Positions 46,781 to 56,368 of a stretch of DNA of 64,000 nt are shown here, in pieces. The stretch's first letter is position 1; each line of letters opens with the position of its first letter. This stretch comes from Rubellimicrobium aerolatum. GTDB taxonomy: Bacteria; Pseudomonadota; Alphaproteobacteria; Rhodobacterales; Rhodobacteraceae. The DNA is taken from positions 372,001-436,000 of the forward strand of contig NZ_JAGGJP010000001.1 in assembly GCF_017872975.1 (NCBI RefSeq), written 5' to 3'. The notes under the pieces are model-generated. The model ran no database searches, was not told where the DNA came from, and saw nothing but the letters and a program-made list of their open reading frames with translations. A program made the position numbers and the translations under genes.

Positions 46781-47265
46781 GCAACGACCTGCACCTCCAC
46801 CGCGTCCTCAAGGCCCCCCGCTCCCTCGTCTGGCGCTGCTGGACGGAAGCCGAGCACATTCCCCACTGGTTCGCGCCCAAGCCCGTCGTGACGCGCGTCG
46901 TCGGCCTCGACCTGCGCCCCGGCGGCGTCTTCCACGTCGCCATGTCCATGGACGGCCAGGACTTCCCCAGCGCCGCCGGCTGCTTCCTAGAAGTCGTCCC
47001 CGAGGAGCGGCTGACCTGGACCTCCGCGCTCGGCCCCGACTTCCGGCCCGTGGAGGCGGCAGGGCAGCCCTTCCTCTTCACCGCGACCCTGACCTTCGCC
47101 GACCACCCGGAGGGCACCGATTACCGCGTCGTCGCCCGCCACAAGGACCCGGCCTCGGCCTCCGCGCACGAGGAGATGGGCTTCAGCCAGGGCTGGGGCA
47201 CCGTGGCTGACCAGCTCGGCGCCCACGCGGCGGGCCTGGCCGCCCGAACGACAGAGCGCGCCTAG
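46777..47265 (+). CDS. SRPBCC (AHSA1/START-like) domain protein
   Basis: The 162-residue protein has the AHSA1 pattern: LHLHRVLKAPRSLVWRCWTEAEHIPHWFAPKPV near the N terminus (key Trp-Phe-Ala-Pro), then RPGGVFHVAMSMDG, PEERLTWTSALG and HEEMGFSQGWGTVADQL. The fold binds hydrophobic ligands; the function is unknown, perhaps related to the signal sensed by the regulator. It is translationally coupled to the ArsR gene. Its stop shares CTAG with the convergent DUF2256 gene. Confidence 0.83.
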   Translation: MSNDLHLHRVLKAPRSLVWRCWTEAEHIPHWFAPKPVVTRVVGLDLRPGGVFHVAMSMDGQDFPSAAGCFLEVVPEERLTWTSALGPDFRPVEAAGQPFLFTATLTFADHPEGTDYRVVARHKDPASASAHEEMGFSQGWGTVADQLGAHAAGLAARTTERA

Positions 47266-47432
47266 ACGGCACGCGCGGGTCCGGCCGCGCGCCCTTTCTC
47301 GCGGCGGCAGCGGTCCGAGCAGTAGACCACCTCCGCCCAGACCTTCGCCCAGGCCTTGCGCCAGGCGAAGGGCCGCCCGCAGGTCGGGCAGGTCTTGACC
47401 GGCAGGTCGGCCTTCTTCCGCATTCTCGGCAT
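47262..47432 (-). CDS. DUF2256 small zinc-ribbon-like protein
   Basis: The 56-residue protein has two CxxC-type pairs: CPTCGRPFAWRKAW and VVYCSDRCRREKG. This is the DUF2256 signature (Cys-Pro-x-Cys-x-Arg-Pro-Phe-x-Trp-Arg-Lys). It probably binds one zinc. The ATG at 47432 is chosen for the family start MPRMRKK. Its function is unknown. Confidence 0.85.
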   Translation of the reverse strand: MPRMRKKADLPVKTCPTCGRPFAWRKAWAKVWAEVVYCSDRCRREKGRAAGPARAV

Positions 47433-47497
47433 CGCGCCCTCGTGCAGGAAGGGGCGGCCCGACGCCGCCCCCGGTCCTCGTCGAATTCGACTTTGCG

Positions 47498-47932
47498 TCA
47501 CTCGTTCTCGGAGCCGGCGGCCGGCGCGGCGGCATCGGATTCGTCCGTCACCGGATTCAGCGGCTCGGCCGCCTGGCTCTCGCCCGGATCGGTGTCGGCC
47601 GGGTTGCCGGCGCCGCTGTCGGGCGCGACCACCGTCTCGGGCGCGACCGTGACGGCGGTCGGATCGGCGGCCGGCGCGGTCCCGGCGTTGGCGTCGTCCT
47701 CGGCGAAGTCGTTGGCGCTCGGCCCCGCCGTGTCGGCGGCGGCGGGCTCGACCGCGCCCGTGGCGTCGTTCACCTGCGCCGCCGCCCCCTCGGGATCGCC
47801 GCCGCGCCCGAAGGCCCAGAAGGCCAGCAGCCCCAGCAGGATCAGGGCGAACAGCACCACGGCGAACATCCCCCGGAGTGGCCCCCGGTGCCGATGGGCC
47901 TGCTTGTCGATGTTGGTGTTCGGTGCGGACAT
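47498..47932 (-). CDS. Hypothetical single-pass membrane protein with Ala/Asp-rich tail
   Basis: The 144-residue product has a cytoplasmic basic N terminus (DKQAHRHRGPLRG), one membrane helix (about 22-42; MFAVVLFALILLGLLAFWAF) and a long periplasmic tail rich in Ala, Asp, Glu and Pro with no fold signature. The N terminus resembles small Rhodobacterales membrane proteins, and the tail looks disordered. It lies between the DUF2256 gene and pepN, on the strand opposite pepN. Function is unknown. Confidence 0.65.
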   Translation of the reverse strand: MSAPNTNIDKQAHRHRGPLRGMFAVVLFALILLGLLAFWAFGRGGDPEGAAAQVNDATGAVEPAAADTAGPSANDFAEDDANAGTAPAADPTAVTVAPETVVAPDSGAGNPADTDPGESQAAEPLNPVTDESDAAAPAAGSENE

Positions 47933-48023
47933 GGGTGCCTTCCTTCTTCGCGCCCCGCTTGCGGGCCGGTTCCAGGGCTCCTAACGTCCGAGCCCTGCGA
48001 TTTGTTCACCCGAGGAGAGCGGC

Positions 48024-50579
48024 ATGGCCGACGGCGCGACGGACCCCCGCACGATCCACCTCAAGGACTACGCCCCCTTCCCCTGGACCATCGACGGCGT
48101 GGACCTCACCTTCGCCCTCGCCCCCCGCGCCACGCGCGCGACCTCGCGCATCCGCTTCCGCCCCAACCCGGCGGCGACGGCCACTGGCCCCTTCTTCCTC
48201 CACGGGGAGGACCTGCGCCTGATCGAGGCCCGCATCGACGGCCAGCCCGTGACCCCCACCGTCACCGAGGATGGCCTCACCTGCGACGTGCCCCCCGGCC
48301 CCTTCACCTGGGAAGCGGTGGTGGAGATCGACCCCGAGTCCAACACCCGCCTCGAAGGGCTCTACCTGTCCGGGGGGATGTACTGCACCCAGTGCGAGGC
48401 CGAGGGCTTCCGCCGCATCACCTACTACCCCGACCGCCCCGACGTGATGGCCACCTTCACCGTCCGCATCGAGAGCGCCCTCCCCGTCCTCCTGTCCAAC
48501 GGCGACGCCGGCGCGACCGGCCCCGGCTTCGCCGTCTGGCACGACCCCTGGCCCAAGCCCTCCTACCTGTTCGCCCTGGTCGCGGGCGATCTCATCCCCC
48601 ACCGCGACACCTTCACCACGATGTCCGGCCGCGAGGTCGCCCTCGCCGTCTGGGTCCGCCCCGGCGACGAAGGCAAATGCGCCTGGGCCATGGAATCGCT
48701 CAAGGCCTCCATGCGCTGGGACGAGGACACCTACGGCCGCGAATACGACCTGTCGGTGTTCAACATCGTCGCCGTGGACGACTTCAACATGGGCGCGATG
48801 GAGAACAAGGGGCTGAACGTCTTCAACAGCTCCGCCGTCCTCGCCAGCCCGGAAACCGCGACCGACGCGAACTACGAACGCATCGAGGCCATCGTCGCCC
48901 ACGAATACTTCCACAACTGGACCGGCAACCGGATCACCTGCCGCGACTGGTTCCAGCTCTCGCTCAAGGAGGGGCTGACCGTCTTCCGCGACGCGCAGTT
49001 CACCGGCGACCTGCGCGGGCGGGGCGTCAAGCGCATCCACGACGCGGCCTTCCTCCGCTCCGCCCAGTTCCGCGAGGACAACGGCCCCCTCGCCCACCCC
49101 ATCCGGCCCGAGAGCTTCGTGGAGATCAACAACTTCTACACCCTGACCGTCTACGAGAAGGGGGCCGAGGTCATCGCGATGCTCAAGCGCCTCGTGGGCG
49201 ACGACGGGTATCGCCGCGCGCTCGACCTCTACTTCGCCCGCCACGACGGCCAAGCCGCCACCATCGAGGACTGGCTCCAGGTCTTCGAGGACGCCACGGG
49301 CCGCGACCTCTCGCAGTTCAAGCTCTGGTATTCCCAGGCCGGCACCCCGCGCGTCCGCGTCGAGGAGTCCTTCGAGAACGGCACTTATCGGCTCGACCTC
49401 ACCCAGACCCTCCCCCCCAGCCCCGGCCAGCCCGACAAGGCCCCGATGGTCATCCCCGTCGCCGTGGGCCTCCTCAACCCCAACGGCGACGAGGTGGTGC
49501 CGACCACCATGCTGGAGCTGACCCAGCCCCGCCAGAGCTTCACCTTCGAGGGGCTGGCCACCAGGCCCATCCCCTCGATCCTGCGCGACTTCTCCGCCCC
49601 CGTGATCCTCGAACGCGACGCGCCCGAGGGGGAGGCGGCCTTCCTCCTCGCCCACGACACCGACGAGTTCAACCGCTGGGAGGCCGGCCAGACCCTCGCC
49701 CGCCGCGCCATCCGCGCCGCGCTCGACGGCCGCGCCATCGACCCGGCTTGGACGGATTCGCTCCGCGCCGTGCTGCGCGACGACGCGCTCGACCCGGCCA
49801 CCCGCGCCGTCCTCCTCGCCCGCCCCTCGCAGGAGGAGACGGCCCAGGCGCTCCACGCCGAGGGCCGCACCCCCGACCCCCTCGCGATCTTCCAGGCCCA
49901 CGAGACGGTGGACCTCCACCTCGCGGAAGGGCTCCACGACCTCCTCCCCGGACTCCACGCCCAGGGGCAGGTGCCCGGCCCCTACTCCCCCGACCCCGGA
50001 TCGGTCGGCCGCCGCTCGCTCGGCAACGCCGCGCTCTCGCTCCTCTCCCGGCTCGACGGCGGCGCGGCGGCGCGGGCTCAGTTCGCCGGGGCCACGGACA
50101 TGACCCAAACCGTCGCGGCGCTCGCCGCCCTCCTCGCCGTCCAGCAGGGCGAGGCGGAGCTGCAGGCCTTCCACGACCGCTGGTCCGGCGACCGGCTGGT
50201 GATGGACAAGTGGTTCGCGCTCCAGGTCTCGCTCGCCCGACCCGAGGCGGCGGTGGCGACGGCCGACCGGCTGACCGGGCATCCGCTCTTCGACTGGAAG
50301 AACCCCAACCGCTTCCGCTCCGTCCTCGGCGCGCTGGCCGGCAACCCGGCGGGCTTCCACGATCCCACGGGCGCGGGCTACCGTCTGCTGGCCGACTGGC
50401 TCATCAAGCTCGACGGCGCGAACCCGCAATCCGCCGCCCGCAGCTCCACCGCCTTCAGCACCTGGAGACGGCTCGACGACGCCCGCCAGGCCCTCATCGA
50501 ATCCGAGCTCAGGCGCATCCTCGCCGCCCCCGGCCTGTCGCGCGACCTGTCCGAGATGGTGTCCCGGATGCTGGGCTAG
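48024..50579 (+). CDS. pepN: Aminopeptidase N (M1 family)
   Basis: PepN removes N-terminal residues from peptides in the cytosol. The 851-residue zinc metallopeptidase has the substrate-binding GAMEN motif (257-261) and the zinc site HEYFHNW (His293, Glu294, His297), with the third ligand Glu about 19 residues further in the LKEGLTVFRD segment. The order is the N-terminal beta domain with GLYLSGGMYCTQCEAEGFRRITYYPDRPDVM, then catalytic domain, Ig-like domain and a helical C-terminal domain, as in E. coli PepN; length is standard. The ATG at 48024 has CGAGGAGAG upstream. Confidence 0.95.
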   Translation: MADGATDPRTIHLKDYAPFPWTIDGVDLTFALAPRATRATSRIRFRPNPAATATGPFFLHGEDLRLIEARIDGQPVTPTVTEDGLTCDVPPGPFTWEAVVEIDPESNTRLEGLYLSGGMYCTQCEAEGFRRITYYPDRPDVMATFTVRIESALPVLLSNGDAGATGPGFAVWHDPWPKPSYLFALVAGDLIPHRDTFTTMSGREVALAVWVRPGDEGKCAWAMESLKASMRWDEDTYGREYDLSVFNIVAVDDFNMGAMENKGLNVFNSSAVLASPETATDANYERIEAIVAHEYFHNWTGNRITCRDWFQLSLKEGLTVFRDAQFTGDLRGRGVKRIHDAAFLRSAQFREDNGPLAHPIRPESFVEINNFYTLTVYEKGAEVIAMLKRLVGDDGYRRALDLYFARHDGQAATIEDWLQVFEDATGRDLSQFKLWYSQAGTPRVRVEESFENGTYRLDLTQTLPPSPGQPDKAPMVIPVAVGLLNPNGDEVVPTTMLELTQPRQSFTFEGLATRPIPSILRDFSAPVILERDAPEGEAAFLLAHDTDEFNRWEAGQTLARRAIRAALDGRAIDPAWTDSLRAVLRDDALDPATRAVLLARPSQEETAQALHAEGRTPDPLAIFQAHETVDLHLAEGLHDLLPGLHAQGQVPGPYSPDPGSVGRRSLGNAALSLLSRLDGGAAARAQFAGATDMTQTVAALAALLAVQQGEAELQAFHDRWSGDRLVMDKWFALQVSLARPEAAVATADRLTGHPLFDWKNPNRFRSVLGALAGNPAGFHDPTGAGYRLLADWLIKLDGANPQSAARSSTAFSTWRRLDDARQALIESELRRILAAPGLSRDLSEMVSRMLG

Positions 50580-50727
50580 GCGGGGCTAGGCGAGGATCGT
50601 CCGCGTTCTGCCACAATTTCGGGCGAGGGTTGCCGAAGTCTCCGTCCCGCGATACCTGTCCCCTCACACGAATGTGGGCCGTCCCGGTCACGGGGGAACC
50701 ACGTCCTTCCGCTCGGTGACCGTGAGA

Positions 50728-51588
50728 ATGAGAGAACGCATCGACCCCCTCATCGAGGAACGCGCGCCCTGGCTGGCCAGCGGGTCCCCGCTGGTCCGGC
50801 CCACCCGGGCCCTTCTCGACAAGGCGCTCCAGTATGGCCGCACCGTCGAGCTGGGCGAACGCTACGATCCCCTGCCTGTGGCCGAGATCATGGACGACCT
50901 GGGCCGGATGCTCGCGCGCGAGGTCACGGTCTCGGGCCTGTCGAACGTCCCCCGCCACGGCCCGGCGCTGATCGTGGCGAACCACCCGACCGGCATCGCC
51001 GACGGCATCATCCTGTGGCACGCCCTGCGCGGCATCCGGCCCGATCTCTACATCTACACCAATCGCGACATCCTGCGCGTGCTGCCGCAGTTCGCCGACC
51101 TCATCATCCCCGTCGAATGGCGGGTCGAGAAGCGCACCCACGCCAAGGCGCGCGAGACGATGGCGCTGACCAAGAAGGCCGTGGACGAAGGCCGGCTCGG
51201 CGTGATCTTCCCGAGCGGCCGGCTTGCCAAGCGCGAGGGGCTGCGCCTCCACGAACGCCCCTGGATGGCCTCGGCTGCGATGCTCGCCCGCAAGTTCGAC
51301 CTGCCGGTGATTCCCGTGAACATCCGCGCCCGCAACTCGGTGCTGTTCTACCTCTTCGACCTGATCCACCCGACGCTACGCGACATCACCCTGTTCCACG
51401 AGATGCTGAACAAGGCCAGGCAGCCCTATGTCGTGACGGTGGGCGAGGAGATCAGCCCGTCCTCCCTCCCCGCCTCCTCCGAGGAGGGGATCGAGATGCT
51501 GCGCCGCGCCACGCTCGCGCTCGGCGGCCGCGAGGACCGCACGATCAGCATGATCTCGGCCACCCGCAAGCCGGCGCTGCGCTTCTGA
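50728..51588 (+). CDS. Lysophospholipid/glycerol-phosphate acyltransferase-like protein
   Basis: The 286-residue protein has a PlsC-type acyltransferase core: GPALIVANHPTGIADGIIL (about 74-92) with the His-x5-Asp form of the catalytic motif, NRDILRVLPQ, and the second block VIFPSGRLAKREGLRLHERPWMASAAMLARKFDLPVIPVNI with the Phe-Pro-Ser-Gly segment. Such proteins in this order are annotated as 1-acyl-glycerol-phosphate acyltransferases or ornithine-lipid enzymes; the acyl acceptor is not evident. The ATG at 50728 follows a GTG at 50716 in the same frame, so the start is uncertain by four codons. Confidence 0.78.
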   Translation: MRERIDPLIEERAPWLASGSPLVRPTRALLDKALQYGRTVELGERYDPLPVAEIMDDLGRMLAREVTVSGLSNVPRHGPALIVANHPTGIADGIILWHALRGIRPDLYIYTNRDILRVLPQFADLIIPVEWRVEKRTHAKARETMALTKKAVDEGRLGVIFPSGRLAKREGLRLHERPWMASAAMLARKFDLPVIPVNIRARNSVLFYLFDLIHPTLRDITLFHEMLNKARQPYVVTVGEEISPSSLPASSEEGIEMLRRATLALGGREDRTISMISATRKPALRF

Positions 51589-51639
51589 CGGAAAGGGGCC
51601 CCGAACGGGACCCCGGCCAAGCCCTCCCAGACTTCCGCC

Positions 51640-52404
51640 TCAGCGCATCGCCAGCGTCACGCTCCGATGCGCCGGCGCCTTGGCGACGACGCCCGGCGCC
51701 TCCACCTCGGGCCGGGCCTCGGGCCGCAGCGCGGCATGGACCGCCCCCGACCTTTCGCAGTAGCTCTGCCCGCTCACCCAGTCGCGGATGCTCTCGCGCT
51801 TCTCGGCGCTTGCCATCGGCCCCCAGTCGGCGGCGATGCCGCCTCCGTCCGCCGCCACCACGCCGTCGCGCGCCACCGTCCGCGACATGATGCGGATGGC
51901 GCATTGGAGGTTCGCCTCGCCGTCCCGCAGCGCCTCGGCGCTGGTCGCCTCGCAGCCATGATGCCGCGCCGTCGCCGGCGAGATCTGGAGGAGTCCCTGC
52001 CACGCCCCGCCGCCGCCCTGGGCGCGCGGATCGAAGTTGCTCTCGTAGCGGGCCAGCGCCGAGACGGTCCCCACCCAGAACGCCGCCCGCAGATGCGCGG
52101 GGGCCCTCTCGTAGCCGGGGCACCACTGGCCGATGTCGGCGGGCACCATCTCGCGCAGGTCGCGCGGGGCCGCCTCGACAGCCTTCATCGCCGCCACCGA
52201 CCACGCCGCGCCCTGTCCCTTGCCATCCCAGCGCGCCTCGGCGGTGAACACGGGCCGCGCCTCGGGGCGCAGCGCGGGCGCGAAGGCGGCGGGCACGACA
52301 GGGGCGGCCTTGGGGGCCAGCGGCTCGGCAGCAGCCGCCAGCCCCGCGATCACGGCGAAGGTTCCCCCCAGGGTCCATCGTGCCACGTGCAGCAACGCCA
52401 ACAT
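51640..52404 (-). CDS. Lytic transglycosylase-like periplasmic protein (paralogue 1)
   Basis: The 254-residue product has a hydrophobic N-terminal segment (about 5-26) that suits a signal peptide, a spacer and an SLT-type transglycosylase domain with the catalytic Glu121 in ALARYESNFDPRAQ, then GLLQISPATARHHGC, ANLQCAIRIMSRTVARDGVVA and SGQSYC. It acts on peptidoglycan by family knowledge. The four-Cys pattern is shared with the next gene. The ATG at 52404 is preferred because GGGAGG lies eight bases upstream; a TTG at 52428 is also in frame. It is a tandem paralogue of the gene at 52477. Confidence 0.8.
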   Translation of the reverse strand: MLALLHVARWTLGGTFAVIAGLAAAAEPLAPKAAPVVPAAFAPALRPEARPVFTAEARWDGKGQGAAWSVAAMKAVEAAPRDLREMVPADIGQWCPGYERAPAHLRAAFWVGTVSALARYESNFDPRAQGGGGAWQGLLQISPATARHHGCEATSAEALRDGEANLQCAIRIMSRTVARDGVVAADGGGIAADWGPMASAEKRESIRDWVSGQSYCERSGAVHAALRPEARPEVEAPGVVAKAPAHRSVTLAMR

Positions 52405-52476
52405 GACGGAAACCTCCCGATTCGCCAATTCGATATTTCTTGTTCCAGATCAGCTACTTGGGCGCCAAGCCTCACC

Positions 52477-53118
52477 TCACGGCGAAACCGTCGGCCGGCA
52501 GTAGCTCTGGCTTGACACCCAATCGGCCATCTGTTCGCGCTTGGAGGCCGAGGCGAAAGGCCCCCAGTCGGCGGCGAATCCCCCGCCGCCCGCCGCCACC
52601 ACGCCGTCGCGCGTCACCGTGCGGGCGGCGATCTTCACCGCGCATTGCAGGTTCGCCGCCCCGTCGGTCAGCTCCTGCCCCGAATCCGCGTCGCAGCCGT
52701 GGCTGCGCGCCGTGCCGGGCGCGATCTGCACGAGGCCGAACCACTTCCCGCCCCCGCCCACCGCCTGCGGGTTCCAGGTGCTCTCGAAGCGGGCCAGCGC
52801 CGACAGCAGCCCCGCCCAGAAGGCGGCGCGCTGGCTGGTGTCCGCTTGCGCGTAGCCCGGGCACCAGGTCCCGATGTCCCCCGGCACCTCCGACAGCAGC
52901 GCGACCCCCTGGGTCTTGAGCGCGTCGATGGTCGCCTCGGTCCAGGCATCGGTGTGGGCGCCCTGCGAATCCCAGGCCATCGCCGGCAGCATCTCGGGCA
53001 TCGGGGCCTTGGCGACCGGCGGCTCCGCGCAGGCTCCCAAGAGCGTGAGGGCTAGGAACGCGGCCCCGACCCCCAGCGTTGCGGTTCTGACACGGGTCTG
53101 ATTTCGTTCATCTTGCAT
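52477..53118 (-). CDS. Lytic transglycosylase-like lipoprotein (paralogue 2)
   Basis: The 213-residue lipoprotein has the lipobox LLGAC (Cys30) and a transglycosylase domain with Glu112 in ALARFESTWNPQAV, GLVQIAPGTARSHGC, ANLQCAVKIAARTVTRDGVVA and SSQSYC. About half of the domain residues match its neighbour at 51640, so the pair arose by tandem duplication, after which one copy gained or lost the lipid anchor. It lies upstream of the paralogue, 72 bases apart on the same strand. Both may be co-transcribed. Cys positions probably form disulfides in the periplasm. Confidence 0.82.
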   Translation of the reverse strand: MQDERNQTRVRTATLGVGAAFLALTLLGACAEPPVAKAPMPEMLPAMAWDSQGAHTDAWTEATIDALKTQGVALLSEVPGDIGTWCPGYAQADTSQRAAFWAGLLSALARFESTWNPQAVGGGGKWFGLVQIAPGTARSHGCDADSGQELTDGAANLQCAVKIAARTVTRDGVVAAGGGGFAADWGPFASASKREQMADWVSSQSYCRPTVSP

Positions 53119-53323
53119 GGGCGCATGACGAACAGCGTTCGCGCCGTGCGTAAACCTGCATCGGCGCTTGACGCCGATTTCGGCAGATTCCGGCCCGAGT
53201 CACGGGGGCGCGATAAGCGGACTGTCGCCGGTCCAGGCCTCGGTCCCGCCCGATTCCGGTGCCGCTTGCGGATTCCGGCCTATCCTCCTACGACGCTTGG
53301 CGATTCTCCAGGGAGGCTTTCCG

Positions 53324-54829
53324 ATGCTCGATCTCTCCGCCCCCGCGCCCAAGGCCAAGGTCATCGAAGGCGTGACCGGCCCCTGGGAGATGGTGATCGG
53401 CCTGGAGGTCCACGCCCAGGTCGCCACGAACGCCAAGCTCTTCTCCGGCGCCTCGACCCAGGTCGGCGCGGAGCCCAACTCCCAGGTGTCCTTCATCGAC
53501 GCCGGGATGCCGGGGATGCTCCCCGTCCTGAACGAGGGCTGCGTGGCGCAGGCCGTCCGCACGGGCCTCGGGCTCAAGGCGAAGATCAACCTCCGCTCCG
53601 CCTTCGACCGCAAGAACTACTTCTACCCGGACCTGCCGCAGGGCTACCAGATCAGCCAGCTCTTCCACCCCCTCGTGGGCGAGGGCGAGGTGCGGGTCGA
53701 GGTCTCGGGCGGCACCCGCGTCGTCCGGATCGAACGCATCCACCTCGAACAGGACGCCGGCAAGTCGATCCACGACATGGACCCGGCCATGTCCTTCGTG
53801 GACCTCAACCGCACCGGCGTCGCGCTCATGGAGATCGTGAGCCGCCCCGACATCCGCTCCCCCGAGGAGGCGGCGGCCTACGTCTCCAAGCTGCGCCAGA
53901 TCCTGCGCTATCTCGGCACCTGCGACGGCGACATGCAGCACGGCAACCTCCGCGCCGACGTGAACGTGTCCGTCTGCCGCCCCGGCGCCTGGGAGGCCTT
54001 CATGGCCGGCGACCCCTCCGGTCTCGGCACCCGCTGCGAGATCAAGAACATGAACTCGCTGCGCTTCATCCAGGCCGCCATCGAGCACGAGGCCCGCCGC
54101 CAGATCGCCATCCTGGAGGACGGCGGCACGATCACGCAGGAAACCCGCCTCTACGACCCCGCCCGCGACGAGACGCGCTCCATGCGGAGCAAGGAGGAGG
54201 CGCACGACTACCGCTACTTCCCCGACCCCGACCTCCTGCCGCTGGAGATCGATCCGGCCTGGGTGGACGACCTCGCCGCCGCCCTTCCCGAGCTGCCCGA
54301 CGCCAAGAAGGCCCGCTTCATCGCCGATTTCGGCCTCTCCGACTACGACGCGAGCGTGCTCACCGCCGACACCGCCGACGCCGCCTTCTTCGAGGCGGTG
54401 GCGCAGGGGCGCGACGGCAAGATGGCGGCGAACTGGGTCATCAACGACCTGTTCGGCCGGCTGAAGAAGGACGGGCGCGAGCTGGCCGATTCCCCCGTCT
54501 CGCCCGCCCAGCTCGGCGGCATCATCGACCTGATCCAGTCCGGCGACATCTCGGGCAAGATCGCCAAGGACCTGTTCGAGATCGTCTACACCGAGGGCGG
54601 CGACCCGGCGGCGATCGTGGAATCGCGCGGGATGCGGCAGGTCACCGACACCGGCGCCATCGAGGCCGCCGTCGATCAGGTGATCGCCGACAACCCCGCG
54701 CAGGTGGAAAAGGCCCGCGCGAACCCCAAGCTCGCCGGCTGGTTCGTGGGCCAGGTGATGAAGGCGACCGGCGGCAAGGCCAACCCGGCCGCCGTCAACG
54801 CGCTGGTCAACGCGCGCCTCGGCCTCTGA
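53324..54829 (+). CDS. gatB: Aspartyl/glutamyl-tRNA amidotransferase subunit B
   Basis: GatB, with GatA and GatC, amidates Glu-tRNA(Gln) or Asp-tRNA(Asn) to supply these charged tRNAs. The 501-residue protein has the cradle domain [21 protein letters not shown] (about 22-42), the [18 protein letters not shown] motif, the catalytic-pocket metal ligands in [24 protein letters not shown] (Glu), the KNMNSLRF block and the C-terminal YqeY tail (about 350-500). The ATG at 53324 has GGGAGG seven bases upstream. gatA and gatC are not adjacent. Confidence 0.96.
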   Translation: MLDLSAPAPKAKVIEGVTGPWEMVIGLEVHAQVATNAKLFSGASTQVGAEPNSQVSFIDAGMPGMLPVLNEGCVAQAVRTGLGLKAKINLRSAFDRKNYFYPDLPQGYQISQLFHPLVGEGEVRVEVSGGTRVVRIERIHLEQDAGKSIHDMDPAMSFVDLNRTGVALMEIVSRPDIRSPEEAAAYVSKLRQILRYLGTCDGDMQHGNLRADVNVSVCRPGAWEAFMAGDPSGLGTRCEIKNMNSLRFIQAAIEHEARRQIAILEDGGTITQETRLYDPARDETRSMRSKEEAHDYRYFPDPDLLPLEIDPAWVDDLAAALPELPDAKKARFIADFGLSDYDASVLTADTADAAFFEAVAQGRDGKMAANWVINDLFGRLKKDGRELADSPVSPAQLGGIIDLIQSGDISGKIAKDLFEIVYTEGGDPAAIVESRGMRQVTDTGAIEAAVDQVIADNPAQVEKARANPKLAGWFVGQVMKATGGKANPAAVNALVNARLGL

Positions 54830-54891
54830 CGGGGGTTGGACGAACCGTCCCGCCCCGCTAGGTTCCGGGGCGACTTGAGGGTTCGACCAGA

Positions 54892-55368
54892 ATGCACAGC
54901 CACGACTACCGCGTCGTCCCGGCCCCCCGCCGGGGCCTCAAGGCCAAGGGCCTTCGCCGGCCCGAGGAGCGGTTCGCCAACGCCCTCGAGACCGAGATGA
55001 ACCGCCTCGCCCGCGAGGGCTGGGAATACGTCCGCACCGACACCCTCCCCCACGAGCACAAGCGCGGCTGGTTCAGCCGTCCGGTGACCGAGATGCGGAC
55101 GGTCCTCGTCTTCCGCCGCCCCCGGCCCGTCGCCGTCCAGCCCGCTACAGTCCAGACCGGCACCGCCCTGCCAAGCTTCGCCCCGCCCCCCTTCGTCGCC
55201 CCGGCAAGGGCCGCCGCGCCCGAACCGATGGCCCCGCCGATGGCCCCCTCCGCCCCGCGCCGCGCGCCCCCGCCGCTCTCCGCCGACCCAGGGCGCCCCG
55301 CCGCGCCGGCCCTCCACGTGGTCGATCCGCCCGCCGCCCCCGGCGACCCCCGGCAGGCGGCCGAGTAA
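54892..55368 (+). CDS. DUF4177 domain protein with Pro-rich tail
   Basis: The 158-residue protein has an N-terminal DUF4177-like domain (about 4-76): DYRVVPAPRRG, ALETEMNRLAREGWEYVRTDTL (the Leu-x3-Gly-Trp-Glu core) and RTVLVFRRP. A disordered Pro/Ala tail follows. The function is unknown; such domains occur in small bacterial proteins of unclear role. It follows gatB by 62 bases on the same strand and converges with bolA, whose stop is 15 bases away. Confidence 0.75.
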   Translation: MHSHDYRVVPAPRRGLKAKGLRRPEERFANALETEMNRLAREGWEYVRTDTLPHEHKRGWFSRPVTEMRTVLVFRRPRPVAVQPATVQTGTALPSFAPPPFVAPARAAAPEPMAPPMAPSAPRRAPPPLSADPGRPAAPALHVVDPPAAPGDPRQAAE

Positions 55369-55383
55369 CGCGCCGAACCCGGC

Positions 55384-55641
55384 CTACCCCCCCACCTCCA
55401 GCGCCAGCGCGTGGATGCGCCCGATCAGCTCCGGCCCCAGCGCCGCATGGATCGCCCGGTGCCGCTCCAGCCGCGTCATCGCCCCCAGCGCCGGCGCGTC
55501 GATGCGGATGCGCCAATGCGTCCCACCGCCTTCCCGCCAGCCCGCGTGACCCCTATGTCCCTCGCTCTCGTCCAGCACCTCCAGCCGCGCGGGCTGGAAC
55601 GCCCCCTCCAGCCGTTGGCGCATTTCCTCCGCCAGCATCAT
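55384..55641 (-). CDS. bolA: BolA family protein
   Basis: BolA-type proteins work with monothiol glutaredoxins in iron-sulfur trafficking. The 85-residue protein has the KH-like BolA core: RLEGAFQPARLEVLDESEGHRGHAG with the conserved Glu-x-His cluster, then THWRIRIDAPALGAMTRLERHRAIHAALGPEL with the second His. It lacks the usual Cys of group II BolA in the loop, having His instead. It is divergent from the DnaJ-like gene 91 bases away, the arrangement expected in Rhodobacterales. Confidence 0.9.
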   Translation of the reverse strand: MMLAEEMRQRLEGAFQPARLEVLDESEGHRGHAGWREGGGTHWRIRIDAPALGAMTRLERHRAIHAALGPELIGRIHALALEVGG

Positions 55642-55732
55642 CTTTTTTCCCGAGCCCCCTTCAATCCGCCGTCCCGATAGCTAAACTCGCGCGTCCGGAA
55701 CGGAAAGAGCAGGACAGCGAGCGTTCGTGAGC

Positions 55733-56368
55733 ATGGCAAAGACTGACCCTTTCGGCTTCGACATGTCCGTGTCGTCCGCCAAGAAGAAGAACCCGCGCGG
55801 CCGCCGGGGCATGACGGGCGCGTCGGAGACATCGACGCGCAAGTGCGACCACGCCGGCTGCGCCGAGAAGGGCGTGTTCCGCGCGCCCAAGTCGCCCGAC
55901 TCGCTCGACGACTACTGGTGGTTCTGCAAGGACCATGTCCGCGAATACAATCTCAAGTGGAACTTCTTCCACGGCGTGACCGAGCAGGACTTCCTCGACC
56001 AGGTCCAGAGCGACCGGGTCTGGGGCCGCGAGACCAAGCCCTTCGGCAAGCGATCGGAGGAGCAGCGCGCCTGGGCCCGGCTCGGCATCGACGATCCGCA
56101 CCAGGTCCTGGGCGAGAACGCGACCCGCAGCCCCGGCCGTGCCGAGGTCGCCGGCACCCGCCGCCTCCCCGCGCCCGAGCGGCGGGCCTGCGAGATCCTC
56201 GACGTGCGCGACACGGCGACGAAGGCCGAGATCCGCAAGGCCTACAAGGCGCTGGTCAAGGTGCTGCACCCCGACATGAACGGCGGCGACCGCTCCCAGG
56301 AGGAGCAGCTCTCCGAGGTCGTCTGGGCCTGGGACCAGATCAAGGACAGCCGCAACTTCAAGGAGTGA
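55733..56368 (+). CDS. DnaJ-domain protein (C-terminal J domain)
   Basis: The 211-residue protein has an N-terminal zinc-finger-like motif (CDHAGCAEKGVF and the Cys-Lys-Asp-His in WWFCKDHVREYN), a middle helical part (SDRVWGRETKPFG) and a C-terminal J domain (about 150-205) with the HPD motif in VLHPDMNGGDR. This class, with the J domain at the C terminus, accompanies bolA and cobS in Rhodobacterales. It may recruit DnaK to a chelatase or to client proteins; that is inference. The ATG at 55733 is preferred over the GTG at 55727. Confidence 0.85.
   Translation: MAKTDPFGFDMSVSSAKKKNPRGRRGMTGASETSTRKCDHAGCAEKGVFRAPKSPDSLDDYWWFCKDHVREYNLKWNFFHGVTEQDFLDQVQSDRVWGRETKPFGKRSEEQRAWARLGIDDPHQVLGENATRSPGRAEVAGTRRLPAPERRACEILDVRDTATKAEIRKAYKALVKVLHPDMNGGDRSQEEQLSEVVWAWDQIKDSRNFKE

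Noticed and set aside
47888-50719. About 940-codon frame on the plus strand over pepN
   Set aside because: It is Arg/Pro-rich and lies one frame off pepN, whose zinc site and GAMEN motif prove the correct frame.
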